Assembly: GCF_034424175.1 (NCBI RefSeq)
Contig: NZ_CP139986.1
Coordinates: 4,402,001-4,466,000, forward strand
Direction: 5' to 3'
Source: Kluyvera intermedia
GTDB taxonomy: Bacteria > Pseudomonadota > Gammaproteobacteria > Enterobacterales > Enterobacteriaceae
Length of the DNA stretch: 64,000 nucleotides
This document shows, piece after piece, positions 1 through 7,903 of the stretch (position 1 is its first letter; each line of letters starts with the position of its first letter). Below the pieces are notes generated by a model that was not told where the DNA came from, made no database searches, and worked only from the letters and a program-made list of their open reading frames with translations. Both the position numbers and the translations under genes were made by a program.

Positions 1-72
1 TGCGAGCACCTCTTTTGCTGGGCCGAGCCTTTTGTATAGCGTAAAAGTGTGATCTAGATCTAGTTTTTTCAT
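1..72 (-). CDS. Partial unknown gene, N-terminus only
   Basis: An open frame reads leftward out of the window from an ATG at 72. Only the first 24 residues are visible; the start reads MKKLDLDHTFTLYKRLGPAK and continues to the window edge without a stop. The composition looks like real protein. It is divergent from the desulfidase operon, with about 355 bp of AT-rich DNA between them, which would suit a divergently transcribed regulator. I do not recognise the family from so short a segment. No strong Shine-Dalgarno sequence is visible, only a GGGA about 10 bases upstream, so the start is not certain. Confidence 0.5.
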   Translation of the reverse strand, partial: MKKLDLDHTFTLYKRLGPAKEVLA

Positions 73-427
73 CACTATCGTCCCATTCCGTACGCCCATA
101 AATCGGTTACAGAATGCACTTAACTTAGGGTCATTATTCTTGTCATCTTTGGAAACATTTCTCTTTTTACACCCTAAAAAGAAAAAAATTTTTCTTTTGA
201 TTACGTGATCGACTTAACTAAATCCCCTATCAAGGTCAAAAAATAAAAAAATCACACCTTAAAAATCAACGAATTAACATATTAAAAACATAATACAGCC
301 ACTATTTTAATAAGAGAATGCTTTTCCCCATTACCCGATAAATAGTATGGAATTAGAGTAAGTTTTTTCTCAAGAAAAAATCTACATTAGCCCTACTAAC
401 AACACGTTTATTCTGGAAGTGCATAGC
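73..427. promoter_or_regulatory. AT-rich divergent intergenic region with a perfect palindrome at 177-198
   Basis: This 355-bp stretch has no gene and is very AT-rich. It holds a perfect inverted repeat at 177-198, with 10-base arms AAAAGAAAAA and TTTTTCTTTT separated by two A residues. A second, smaller dyad lies near 362-378 (TTTTTTCTC facing GAAAAAA). Both are candidate operator or DNA-bending sites for the two divergent transcripts. I could not place a convincing -35/-10 pair. Confidence 0.4.
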
Positions 428-1705
428 ATGAGCAATGATAGTTCCTCACTCTTTATTCAGTGGTTAAAGAAAGAAGTCGCTCCGGCATTAGGCTGTACTG
501 AGCCGGTTGCTATCGCATTCACAGCAGCCTATGCGGCAAAATATCTGGATCAGCCCTGCGATAAAATCAGCGGTTTTATTTCGGCCAATCTGTATAAAAA
601 TGCCATGGGCGTAACCATTCCCGGCACCACCGTTTCTGGCGTTAATCTTGCAGCGGCCATTGGCGCTTTTGGTGGTCATCCAGAAAAAGGTCTACAAACG
701 CTGGAAGGCATTACGCAACACCATGTTGAATTAGCACAGGCGCTAATTAGTCTGAATAGTGTGAATATCGACGTGCAAGATACGCCCGACTTTATTCACC
801 TCGACCTCACCGTCAACGCCGCTGAACAGGCCTGCCGCGTGGTGGTAAAAGGCTCACATACAAATGTGGTTGAGATTTACCTTAATGGTGAGCCACAAGC
901 ATTACCGCAGCCAAAAAATGCCGCTGAAAAGCAGCGCGAACTCTCTACCTTCAGCTTACAAGAAGCTTTCGATTTTATTACCACAGCACCTTTCGAAGAC
1001 ATTGCTTTTATACTGGAAGCCGGTCGTCTGAATTCGGCATTATCGCAGGAAGGCAAAACCAAGAAATACGGTTTGAATATTAACGGCACCTTCTCTGATG
1101 CGGTTAATAAAGGGCTGATGAGTAACGACCTGATGAGCAAAGTCATCATCAACACCGTTGCCGCGTCCGATGCCCGCATGGGTGGCGCACCGGTGATTGC
1201 GATGTCAAACTTTGGTTCGGGTAATCAGGGAATTACTGCCACTATGCCAGTAGTTACGGTCGCAAATCATCTCAACGCCGATGAAGACACACTCGCACGC
1301 GCGCTGGCACTTTCCCACCTGACTGCTATTTCCATCCATTCTCGCTATACGCGACTGTCCGCATTATGCGCCGCCTCAACCGCAGCCATGGGCTCGGCCG
1401 CTGGGATGGCCTGGTTATTTACCCGCAATCTCAACACCATCAATGCCGCCGTGATTAATATGGTGAGCGATGTCACCGGGATGATTTGCGATGGTGCTTC
1501 AAACAGCTGTGCGATGAAAGTCTCTTCAGTAGTTTCCAGCGCCTTTAAATCCGTACTGATGGCCATGCAGGATAGCTGCGCCAGCGCCAATGATGGCATT
1601 GTTTGTAATGACGTCGAGCAAACCATTAATAACCTGTGCCGCTTGGTTATTAAGCCGATGACGCATACCGATAGGGAAATTATCAGCATTATGGTCGCGA
1701 AGTAA
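428..1705 (+). CDS. CyuA-family (UPF0597) L-cysteine/serine desulfidase-like enzyme
   Basis: Predicted 425-residue cytoplasmic enzyme of the UPF0597/CyuA (YhaM) family. Characterised members use a [4Fe-4S] cluster to convert L-cysteine to pyruvate, ammonia and sulfide through 2-aminoacrylate. The expected cysteines are present: Cys23 in the N-terminal GCTEP motif, and Cys354 and Cys361 in a CDGASNSC motif. The family blocks ASDARMGGA and GSGNQGITATMPV are also intact. I chose the ATG at 428 because GGAAG lies about 10 bases upstream; a GTG at 419 is in frame but poorly placed. The sequence clearly differs from E. coli CyuA, so it is a paralogue and its substrate could be cysteine, serine or a related amino acid. 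It is first in an operon with azlC, azlD and a RidA gene. Confidence 0.85.
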   Translation: MSNDSSSLFIQWLKKEVAPALGCTEPVAIAFTAAYAAKYLDQPCDKISGFISANLYKNAMGVTIPGTTVSGVNLAAAIGAFGGHPEKGLQTLEGITQHHVELAQALISLNSVNIDVQDTPDFIHLDLTVNAAEQACRVVVKGSHTNVVEIYLNGEPQALPQPKNAAEKQRELSTFSLQEAFDFITTAPFEDIAFILEAGRLNSALSQEGKTKKYGLNINGTFSDAVNKGLMSNDLMSKVIINTVAASDARMGGAPVIAMSNFGSGNQGITATMPVVTVANHLNADEDTLARALALSHLTAISIHSRYTRLSALCAASTAAMGSAAGMAWLFTRNLNTINAAVINMVSDVTGMICDGASNSCAMKVSSVVSSAFKSVLMAMQDSCASANDGIVCNDVEQTINNLCRLVIKPMTHTDREIISIMVAK

Positions 1706-1764
1706 TTCGCGGCTTTCCGCCCATTCCCTAATAAGCCGATTGTTAATTCGGCAGGTATTATCTT

Positions 1765-2006
1765 ATGAGTAAGAAAGCAATACTGCGTGGCATGAGCGCC
1801 ATTACGCCGCTGTGCATCGGTGATTTTCCATTTTCATTTATTGTCGGTGCATTAAGCGTGAGCGCCGGGATGAGTATCTGGCAAAGTACCGTATGGTCAA
1901 CTATTGTGATTGCCGGCTCAGCCCAAATGCTGGCGCTAAATATGTTGAAAACAGGCGCCAGCATTGGCGTGATTATTTTCACGACTCTCATTATTAACTT
2001 ACGCCA
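1765..2006 (+). pseudogene. azlC: azlC 5' fragment, interrupted by IS1
   Basis: N-terminal part of an AzlC-family membrane protein, the large subunit of an AzlCD branched-chain amino acid exporter (E. coli YgaZH type). The ATG at 1765 follows a GGCAGG motif, 59 bp after the desulfidase stop. The visible part has two hydrophobic segments and a GSAQMLALNML stretch matching the family's GASQF region. Reading stops being AzlC at 2006, where IS1 begins; translation continues six codons into the IS and ends at 2028. Joining 1765-2006 to 2784-3285 restores a 247-codon frame, the usual AzlC length, so the gene was intact before insertion and is now inactivated. Confidence 0.9.
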
Positions 2007-2061
2007 GGTGATGCTGCCAACTTACTGATTTAGTGTATGATGGTGTTTTTGAGGTGCTCCA

Positions 2062-2337
2062 GTGGCTTCTGTTTCTATCAGCTGTCCCTCCTGTTCAGCT
2101 ACTGACGGGGTGGTGCGTAACGGCAAAAGCACCGCCGGACATCAGCGCTATCTCTGCTCTCACTGCCGTAAAACATGGCAACTGCAGTTCACTTACACCG
2201 CTTCTCAACCCGGTACGCACCAGAAAATCATTGATATGGCCATGAATGGCGTTGGATGCCGGGCAACTGCCCGCATTATGGGCGTTGGCCTCAACACGAT
2301 TTTCCGCCATTTAAAAAACTCAGGCCGCAGTCGGTAA
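2062..2337 (+). CDS. insA: IS1 InsA, DNA-binding repressor
   Basis: 91-residue InsA of IS1, starting with the usual GTG. It carries an N-terminal zinc finger (cysteines in SCPSC and CSHC) and a helix-turn-helix around GCRATARIMGVGLNTIFRHL. InsA binds the IS1 ends and represses transposition. Near its 3' end is the slippery heptamer AAAAAAC at 2313-2319, where a -1 shift fuses it to the insB frame to make the InsAB' transposase. It lies wholly within the IS1 copy in azlC. Confidence 0.96.
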   Translation: MASVSISCPSCSATDGVVRNGKSTAGHQRYLCSHCRKTWQLQFTYTASQPGTHQKIIDMAMNGVGCRATARIMGVGLNTIFRHLKNSGRSR

Positions 2338-2759
2338 CCTCGCGCATACAGCCGGGCAGTGACGTCATCGTCTGCGCGGAAATGGACGAACAGTGGGGAT
2401 ACGTCGGGGCTAAATCGCGCCAGCGCTGGCTGTTTTACGCGTATGACAGGCTCCGGAAGACGGTTGTTGCGCACGTATTCGGTGAACGCACTATGGCGAC
2501 GCTGGGGCGTCTTATGAGCCTGCTGTCACCCTTTGACGTGGTGATATGGATGACGGATGGCTGGCCGCTGTATGAATCCCGCCTGAAGGGAAAGCTGCAC
2601 ATAATCAGCAAGCGATATACGCAGCGAATTGAGCGGCATAACCTGAATCTGAGGCAGCACCTGGCACGGCTGGGACGGAAGTCGCTGTCGTTCTCAAAAT
2701 CGGTGGAGCTGCATGACAAAGTCATCGGGCATTATCTGAACATAAAACACTATCAATAA
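2256..2759 (+). CDS. insB: IS1 InsB, catalytic part of the InsAB' transposase
   Basis: 167-residue InsB frame overlapping insA. It carries the IS1 catalytic acidic residues: Asp in AEMDEQWGYVG, Asp in WMTDGWPLYES and Glu in YTQRIERHN. The active enzyme is made as InsAB' after a -1 frameshift at AAAAAAC (2313-2319); independent translation from the 2256 ATG is probably minor. It is full length, with no stops or frameshifts besides the programmed one, so the copy is probably transposition-competent. Confidence 0.95.
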   Translation: MPGNCPHYGRWPQHDFPPFKKLRPQSVTSRIQPGSDVIVCAEMDEQWGYVGAKSRQRWLFYAYDRLRKTVVAHVFGERTMATLGRLMSLLSPFDVVIWMTDGWPLYESRLKGKLHIISKRYTQRIERHNLNLRQHLARLGRKSLSFSKSVELHDKVIGHYLNIKHYQ

Positions 2760-2783
2760 GTTGGAGTCATTACCCTTACGCCA

Positions 2784-3285
2784 TGTCTTATACAGCGCAT
2801 CGTTATCAAGCCAGGTCAGAGAAGCATCATTCTTTAAAAAATGCTTTATGGCATACGCATTAACCGATGAGGTGTATGCCACCACCATTAAAGAGATGGA
2901 GCAGAATAAAAAGGATAAATACCTTTTCTATTTCTCCGCCATGCTTACGTTCTGGGTGGTGTGGGTATTCGCCGATTTCCTTGGCGCGCTGGTTGGAGCC
3001 TCTTTCCCCAATATTGAAAAATATGGGCTGGACTTTGCCATGGTCGCCGCATTTATCGCGATAGTGGTGCCGCAGATCAAAAGCCAGGCCTGCACCGTTG
3101 CAGCGGTTGTCGCCGCGGTTTCCGGCGTGCTGCTAGTCGTGCTGCCGTACTCGCTGGGCATTGTTATCGCCTCTATTCTGGGCGTACTCGCCGGCCTGAG
3201 CGTGGATCTTGCCGAAGAACGGCGCGCAGCACGTGCCAACACCGCTCCTGCTTTGCCACTGGAAGGAGCACTGGAAAATGAATAA
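2784..3285 (+). pseudogene. azlC: azlC 3' fragment beyond IS1
   Basis: C-terminal two thirds of AzlC, continuing the frame that was broken at 2006. It begins just after the second copy of the 9-bp duplication. The family's LRHVLYSASL motif, the TDEVYA motif and about four hydrophobic segments remain. A run-on frame from 2761 starts inside the IS1 end. The stop at 3283-3285 overlaps the azlD start. Expression would need a promoter reading out of IS1 or an internal start, and the product would lack the N-terminal membrane segments, so it is unlikely to be functional. Confidence 0.9.
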
Positions 3286-3598
3286 CAGCCTGTTTTTCGC
3301 CCTGACGCTGGGCATGGCCGCAGTCACCTTTCTGATCCGCTATTCCTTTATCGGCATCGCCGGGAAAGTGCGAATGTCCGACCGCGTCAGCAAAACGCTG
3401 CGTTTTGTTCCGGTGACGGTACTGCCAGCCATCATCACCATCCAGATCTTGAGCGTTAATTCCAGCATGGAGTTCGATCTAAAAAACCCGAAGGTGATCG
3501 CCGCGATCGTCTGCACGCTTGCCAGCTTCCGTCTCGGCCTGGTCTGGGTGGTTGTCAGTGGTGTCGGTACGCTGGTTTTGTTGAATTACTTTATGTAG
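3278..3598 (+). CDS. azlD: AzlD-family small subunit of an amino acid exporter
   Basis: 106-residue inner-membrane protein of the AzlD family, partner of AzlC in branched-chain amino acid export (compare E. coli YgaH). It has about four hydrophobic segments and the family's NTM region with IRYSFIGIAGK and LRFVPVTVLPAI. The ATG at 3278 overlaps the end of azlC by 8 bp and is preceded by GGAAGGAG, typical of translationally coupled pairs. AzlD is intact but its partner AzlC is broken by IS1, so the exporter encoded here should not work. Confidence 0.85.
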   Translation: MNNSLFFALTLGMAAVTFLIRYSFIGIAGKVRMSDRVSKTLRFVPVTVLPAIITIQILSVNSSMEFDLKNPKVIAAIVCTLASFRLGLVWVVVSGVGTLVLLNYFM

Positions 3599-3625
3599 TT
3601 GAGTTGAAATTAGGAGAAGAAAATC

Positions 3626-4006
3626 ATGGTTATCAATACCCCAAATGCCCCTGCGGCAATCGGCCCTTATGTCCAGGGTGTTAATCTCGGTTCGATGGTC
3701 ATCACCTCAGGTCAGCTGCCGGTGAATCCACAGGATGGCAGCATGTCTGATGATATCGCTGTGCAGGCGCGCCAGTCGCTGGAGAACGTGAAAGCCATCG
3801 TTGAGGCGGCAGGTCTGTCGGTGGGCAATATTGTGAAAACCACCGTGTTCGTGAAAGATCTCAATAACTTCGCAGCAATTAACGCCGCGTATGAGGCCTT
3901 TTTCACCGAGCACAATGCCACCTTCCCAGCGCGCTCCTGCGTTGAAGTGGCGCGTCTGCCAAAAGATGCTGGGGTGGAGATTGAGGTGATTGCGGTTCCA
4001 CGTTAA
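3626..4006 (+). CDS. RidA-family reactive imine/enamine deaminase
   Basis: 126-residue cytoplasmic protein of the RidA/YjgF/UK114 family, which hydrolyses imines such as 2-aminoacrylate and 2-iminobutyrate to keto acids and ammonia. The diagnostic residues are present: Arg103 and Cys105 in PARSCVEVARLP, Glu118 in VEIEVIAV, and the early NAPAAIGPYVQ block. A strong Shine-Dalgarno (AGGAGA) precedes the ATG at 3626, 27 bp after azlD. Its position in an operon with a CyuA-type desulfidase, whose reaction produces 2-aminoacrylate, suggests it clears that intermediate. This is an additional RidA-family gene, not the pyrI-linked housekeeping copy of E. coli. Confidence 0.9.
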   Translation: MVINTPNAPAAIGPYVQGVNLGSMVITSGQLPVNPQDGSMSDDIAVQARQSLENVKAIVEAAGLSVGNIVKTTVFVKDLNNFAAINAAYEAFFTEHNATFPARSCVEVARLPKDAGVEIEVIAVPR

Positions 4007-4038
4007 TCGCTTCGAGTATCTTTTGTGACGATGATAAT

Positions 4039-4114
4039 CCCGGCGGCGCTGCGCTTGGCCGGGCTACGTATGTGCTCATTGTAGCCCGGACGAGGCGTTT
4101 ACGCCGACTCCGGG
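4039..4114. repeat. REP/BIME pair between convergent genes
   Basis: Two facing GC-rich REP-type units, about 4039-4068 and 4081-4114. They contain GCCGGGCTACG and GTAGCCCGGACGAGGCG, the typical enterobacterial REP sequence. They lie between the convergent RidA gene and yjbH, where they can form stem-loops that end or stabilise both mRNAs. Confidence 0.85.
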
Positions 4115-4127
4115 AAGCCCCAACCCG

Positions 4128-6224
4128 CTAGCGGAAGTTCAGGCTCTTATCACTCGTCATGTTATACAGCTCAAACTTACGTCCCAGCATCTGCCCACCA
4201 TCACGCGTCAGCGGCGTCCAGCCCACCGATGCCCGGCTGCGGGTTGGGCCGGAAGAGAAGAGATCCATTGGGATATTAACGTAAACCCCTTTGGTGAACT
4301 CCCCTTCACCGTATTCGTCCGCCGAGACGTTGGTGATGGTGGCATATGCCCCCACTATCACACCGCTATCGAAGTGTTTTGAGATGTCCAGCGTGCCGCC
4401 TTTGTCGCCCGCCAGATACTGCCCGACGCTGGCTTTGACCAACACATCCTGGGCGAACGATGGCGTCCAGTAGGCGGTGAGATGGCCTGTTTTCACGCTG
4501 TAGTCGGTGAACTTCATCATGTCCTGCGCGCTACGCCAGTCACGCTGCTTCACATAGTTCGCATTCAGACCAAACGACCAGTTGCTGTCGACCGGGCGAT
4601 ACAACACCTCAGCCCCCGCGCCGCCGTACATGGTTTCCAGGTAGCCACCGTAGACCTGGCCGTAGAAATCATTGCCCAAATACTGGAAGTAGTTGGCCTG
4701 CAGGTTATTAACGTAAACATCATTCTCAACGTATTCACGGATATGCGTGCGCACGCGCGGCAGCGATGAATCATCCGGCGGATTGGTGTAATTGAACTTG
4801 TCGTAGTTGTTGGCGATATTGGCGAAAATACTGCCGCTGGTCAGCAGGTGGTCGGTCACCCACCAATCTGCGGTACCCATCACGCCAACCTGATACATGT
4901 AGAAGCTTTCCGGGCCACCGATCGACTGGCTTAGTACCGGGTCGAGATGGAGGTTAAATCGCGACTTATCCATGTACCAACCCTGCTCGGTTTTATCCGG
5001 TATAACCGGGGCCATGCGTTTTTGTACCAGCGGCGTTTCCTGGCCTAACGGCTCACCTTCAAGATGATTCTTTAAACTGGACACTTCGGTTTCCGTAGTG
5101 ACTTCCGGCAGATTAAGGCGCGTTTCGGTAATACGGATCGTGCGGATCCCTTCGGGCAGATCGTTCATAACGATCCGATTGGCCCGTTCGATCCCCTCGC
5201 GCGAATCGCGATATTTCACCTGCTCGCCGGTCACGTACAGCGTGTCGCCTTTCACCTGCATATTTGGTGAGACAAATCCGGCGTTGTACTTCAACTGGGT
5301 GAGCTGATTGGCTACCACTGAATGCTGGAGGATGGCGTCCTGCGGCTGCGGACGATAGGCCGGACGTGAGTTATCGTTATACGAAGGACGCAGATCATTA
5401 AAGTTGGTGCGCAGAGTAAAGCCAAACATCACGGTATTACCGCGCTCGTAACTCAGGTTGACGTCGGCCCAGTCGGCAACGCGGTAGATGGCGCCGACGT
5501 TAAACTTGCTCTTTTGTTCAAGCTTACCGGCGAAGTCCTGCTGGTAGTTATTCCCTTCGTACTCCAGCTTCAGGCGCAGCGGCTGCCATGGCGTCTGGTA
5601 TTCCACGCCGCCAAACCAGGCCGCCGGGCCGTGGAACATCTGGCTGCCGTCGACGGATCCGGCTTTGCGATAGCTGTTATCACGCGAGCAATATTTATCG
5701 CTGTATGAGCAAAATGGATTAGTGGCGTTACCGCTGGTGCCGAGATAACCCCAGCCCAACCCTAAGGAGAAATCAAACGGCCCCCAGGCCTTACTGGCAA
5801 CCACATATTCCGAGTCAAACAGCCCGGTACCGCCGATATCACGCGCGCCCACCGCCACCTGCGGCATCCAGTAGCTCTCCTCCCACAGGCGCAGCTTCAC
5901 GTCGAAGGCTTTATCTTTGTAGGTCTGTGAGCCGGAGAAGGCGTCAACGTCGCTGTAATTTTTGGTTCGCACGTCGGTATAACGCAGCGTCGTTTCCAGC
6001 CACGGGAACAGCTGTGCGGAGGCAGAATAGTAGCGATACTGGTCGTTATCACGATAGTTCGCACTAAACTCGCCCTCACGCGCCATCCGCGCAGTCGGGG
6101 TTTGCAGCAGCCCCACGCCACCAAAATCCGACTGTGAAGGGCCAATAGGGGCGGGATAAGTTTGTGCGTGACAGGCCGCGCTTACTGACAGCGCCAGCAG
6201 ACTATACAGACAGGTTTTTTTCAT
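4128..6224 (-). CDS. yjbH: YjbH, outer-membrane exopolysaccharide protein
   Basis: 698-residue protein with the same length as E. coli YjbH (GfcD-like). It starts with a signal peptide (MKKTCLYSLLALSVSAACHA) and continues with beta-rich segments ending in an aromatic residue, as expected of an outer-membrane beta-barrel; the early GGVGLLQTPTARMAREGEF block is family-specific. It is the last gene of yjbEFGH, an operon that promotes exopolysaccharide production under Rcs control in E. coli. Its ATG overlaps the yjbG stop by one base (TAATG), so translation is probably coupled. Confidence 0.95.
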   Translation of the reverse strand: MKKTCLYSLLALSVSAACHAQTYPAPIGPSQSDFGGVGLLQTPTARMAREGEFSANYRDNDQYRYYSASAQLFPWLETTLRYTDVRTKNYSDVDAFSGSQTYKDKAFDVKLRLWEESYWMPQVAVGARDIGGTGLFDSEYVVASKAWGPFDFSLGLGWGYLGTSGNATNPFCSYSDKYCSRDNSYRKAGSVDGSQMFHGPAAWFGGVEYQTPWQPLRLKLEYEGNNYQQDFAGKLEQKSKFNVGAIYRVADWADVNLSYERGNTVMFGFTLRTNFNDLRPSYNDNSRPAYRPQPQDAILQHSVVANQLTQLKYNAGFVSPNMQVKGDTLYVTGEQVKYRDSREGIERANRIVMNDLPEGIRTIRITETRLNLPEVTTETEVSSLKNHLEGEPLGQETPLVQKRMAPVIPDKTEQGWYMDKSRFNLHLDPVLSQSIGGPESFYMYQVGVMGTADWWVTDHLLTSGSIFANIANNYDKFNYTNPPDDSSLPRVRTHIREYVENDVYVNNLQANYFQYLGNDFYGQVYGGYLETMYGGAGAEVLYRPVDSNWSFGLNANYVKQRDWRSAQDMMKFTDYSVKTGHLTAYWTPSFAQDVLVKASVGQYLAGDKGGTLDISKHFDSGVIVGAYATITNVSADEYGEGEFTKGVYVNIPMDLFSSGPTRSRASVGWTPLTRDGGQMLGRKFELYNMTSDKSLNFR

Positions 6225-6961
6225 TATTCAGGTCTCCGCTGCGTCAGGGAGCGAAGGACAGCAGCGTTCAGCGCCTCATATTTATTCGTCCACAAAGCAT
6301 CGGCAAAGCCGACAAACACAATGCTGCCGGGCATCGGCTCTACATGGCGCTTATTCCAGTAGGCCACCGGGGCTTTTTGCGTGCGCCCATCCGGGTAGAT
6401 AACCCACACATAGCTACGATCGGCGCCGCTTAACAGATTGATATTGTCGAGATAGCTCGCCACATCGCGACCCGGCGTAAACGCGATATTCCCCGGTTTA
6501 TCCACCAGCCCAACCAGCGTAATGGTTGAGGGTTCTCGCCCCAGCCACAGGGTGTAGTTGCCCTGAAGCGGCGGATTATTTTCGCTATGGACGCGGACAA
6601 TATCCGGGTCGAGCGGAACCTGCAGACGACCCGTGACGGGCATAGCCTGAAGCTGGTGACGTAGCGCGTTAATGGCCCTAGCCGCGCTGCCGCCCTCGTC
6701 TGCCGCCAATGCGCTAAGCTGCGCCAGCAGCGCCTGATGTTCACGCTCCGCCCTCGCCGTGGCCTGCGGGGTGTCAATCACCGCGCCAGGCCACCAGCTA
6801 CCCGCCAATCTGGGTTGACCGACCAAATCAGCCAGTCGCTCGGCATCGGTCAACGTCAACGGTTTAGCAATCCCCGCCTGATGAACTTCAACGGTGCCCG
6901 CCGCCTGCGCGGTAAAAGAAAATAGATTCAGGATGGCTGCGGCAATAAGCGTTTTATTCAT
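6224..6961 (-). CDS. yjbG: YjbG, GfcC-family periplasmic exopolysaccharide protein
   Basis: 245-residue periplasmic protein of the GfcC family. It has an N-terminal signal peptide (MNKTLIAAAILNLFSFTAQA) and a C-terminal SLBB-like region containing VGLVDKPGNIAF and LLSGADRSYVWVIYPDGR, as in polysaccharide-export accessory proteins. The start at 6961 overlaps the yjbF stop by 4 bp (ATGA) and the stop overlaps yjbH by one base. Together these overlaps show a tightly coupled operon. Confidence 0.93.
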   Translation of the reverse strand: MNKTLIAAAILNLFSFTAQAAGTVEVHQAGIAKPLTLTDAERLADLVGQPRLAGSWWPGAVIDTPQATARAEREHQALLAQLSALAADEGGSAARAINALRHQLQAMPVTGRLQVPLDPDIVRVHSENNPPLQGNYTLWLGREPSTITLVGLVDKPGNIAFTPGRDVASYLDNINLLSGADRSYVWVIYPDGRTQKAPVAYWNKRHVEPMPGSIVFVGFADALWTNKYEALNAAVLRSLTQRRPE

Positions 6962-7596
6962 GATTTCGCGGCCTTAATAAGCGTGGTGTTGACCGGGAAA
7001 GTACCCGCACCAAGATACTGTTCTGACTGGCGAATTTGTCCATCGCTGTCAACCCAGTAGCGATTGCGCCAGTGGGTTTCAGTGGTCGTCACCTCTTCTT
7101 CCAGTATCCGTACCGAGGTGTTTTCACCGGCCATTGTTAGCGTGTCGCTGCCGTTCCAGCGAAACGTCGAGGTGGCGGTGGCGTAGCGCACCTGCTGATG
7201 TTCCGTCCAGCCCATTGTCCGCACCCAGGTGACACCGTCGGTAATCTGATTCGGATGCGCTAGCGGATCGTTCTCAAGGTTATTCACCGTCAGGAGGTTG
7301 TCGCCCCCCAGTTTGGTTTTCACCAGACGCCCGTGCTGGGTGACCAGCATCGCCTGATCCTGGGTGAGCCATTTCTGCTGTCCGTTTTCAGAGAAGGCCA
7401 GCACGACGAAAATCTGCGGGCCGCCGTTAAGACGCATGTATTGGCTGGCGTACGGCATATTCTGGATATCGTCGTCGGTCAGTTGTACGCCTGATGCGCC
7501 AAATACGCTGTCCCATAGGGAATGCCCCAGCGCCTTTGTATTGGGGGAACACGCCTGAAGCAGCAGGCAAAATAGGGGGATAACAAGTCGCTTCAC
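6958..7596 (-). CDS. yjbF: YjbF, lipoprotein of the exopolysaccharide operon
   Basis: I chose a GTG start at 7596, preceded by GGAGAA, which gives 212 residues, the E. coli YjbF length. A longer frame from 7626 begins upstream of this ribosome site and is unlikely. The N-terminus is a lipoprotein signal ending in a lipobox (CLLLQAC), so the mature protein should be anchored in the outer membrane. The family block LTDDDIQNMPYASQYM is present. YjbF belongs to the GfcB group (DUF2886-like) that works with GfcC and GfcD-type proteins. Confidence 0.93.
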   Translation of the reverse strand: MKRLVIPLFCLLLQACSPNTKALGHSLWDSVFGASGVQLTDDDIQNMPYASQYMRLNGGPQIFVVLAFSENGQQKWLTQDQAMLVTQHGRLVKTKLGGDNLLTVNNLENDPLAHPNQITDGVTWVRTMGWTEHQQVRYATATSTFRWNGSDTLTMAGENTSVRILEEEVTTTETHWRNRYWVDSDGQIRQSEQYLGAGTFPVNTTLIKAAKS

Positions 7597-7618
7597 GACG
7601 TTTCTCCGGGGGCGAAAT

Positions 7619-7638
7619 AACCACACCGAAGTGTGGTT
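7619..7638 (-). terminator. UUCG-capped hairpin between yjbE and yjbF
   Basis: A perfect 8-base stem (AACCACAC / GTGTGGTT) is closed, on the transcribed strand, by a TTCG tetraloop with a C-G closing pair, an exceptionally stable RNA hairpin. It lies in the 61-bp gap between yjbE and yjbF. The following bases are not a strong U-run, so it is more likely to be a partial attenuator or an mRNA 3'-end stabiliser than a full terminator. Confidence 0.65.
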
Positions 7639-7657
7639 AGAATTAACGTACCCTTAC

Positions 7658-7903
7658 TTACTGGGTACTGGTGGTCGTGCTGGTTGTGGTGGTGGTTCCG
7701 GTGTTGGAACCATCGCCGCCAGCCGCCGTCAGCGCCATACCGACCGCAGAGCCTACGGTGCTGGAGCTGGTGGCGGTTGAACTCCCGGCAGACACAGACG
7801 TTGCCGCAGTGCCAGCCGCTTCACCGGTTTCAATCGGTGCCGCGCTGACGCTTGCCGCAGCAAACGCCGATATGGCAAAAATGCCATAGAGAGTTTTCTT
7901 CAT
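7658..7903 (-). CDS. yjbE: YjbE, small secreted Ser/Thr-rich protein
   Basis: 81-residue protein starting MKKTLYGIFAISAFAAASVS, a clear signal peptide cut near ASA-AP. The mature part is low-complexity Ala/Gly/Ser/Thr and ends in a run of Thr and Ser (TTTTTTSTTTSTQ-like). The start at 7903 has AAGGGAA just upstream; a longer frame from 7957 reads through the leader and is unlikely. First gene of yjbEFGH; E. coli YjbE is 80 residues and of unknown biochemical role. Confidence 0.9.
   Translation of the reverse strand: MKKTLYGIFAISAFAAASVSAAPIETGEAAGTAATSVSAGSSTATSSSTVGSAVGMALTAAGGDGSNTGTTTTTSTTTSTQ

Larger units (their letters stand above)
2007..2774 (+). mobile_element. IS1 insertion sequence (768 bp) with 9-bp target duplication
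   Basis: Complete IS1. The left end begins GGTGATGCTGCCAACTT and the right end finishes GTTGGAGTCATTACC, giving imperfect terminal inverted repeats and a length of exactly 768 bp, the canonical IS1 size. The flanks carry a perfect 9-bp duplication, CTTACGCCA, at 1998-2006 and 2775-2783, which is the IS1 signature. Both transposase frames and the A6C slippery site are intact, so the copy looks functional and recent. It sits inside azlC and may also have a polar effect on azlD and the RidA gene downstream. Confidence 0.98.

Noticed and set aside
46..66. A CRP-like sequence, TGTGATCTAGATC, close to the left edge.
   Set aside because: It lies inside the N-terminal codons of the leftward gene that starts at 72, and its right half does not fit the TCACA arm.
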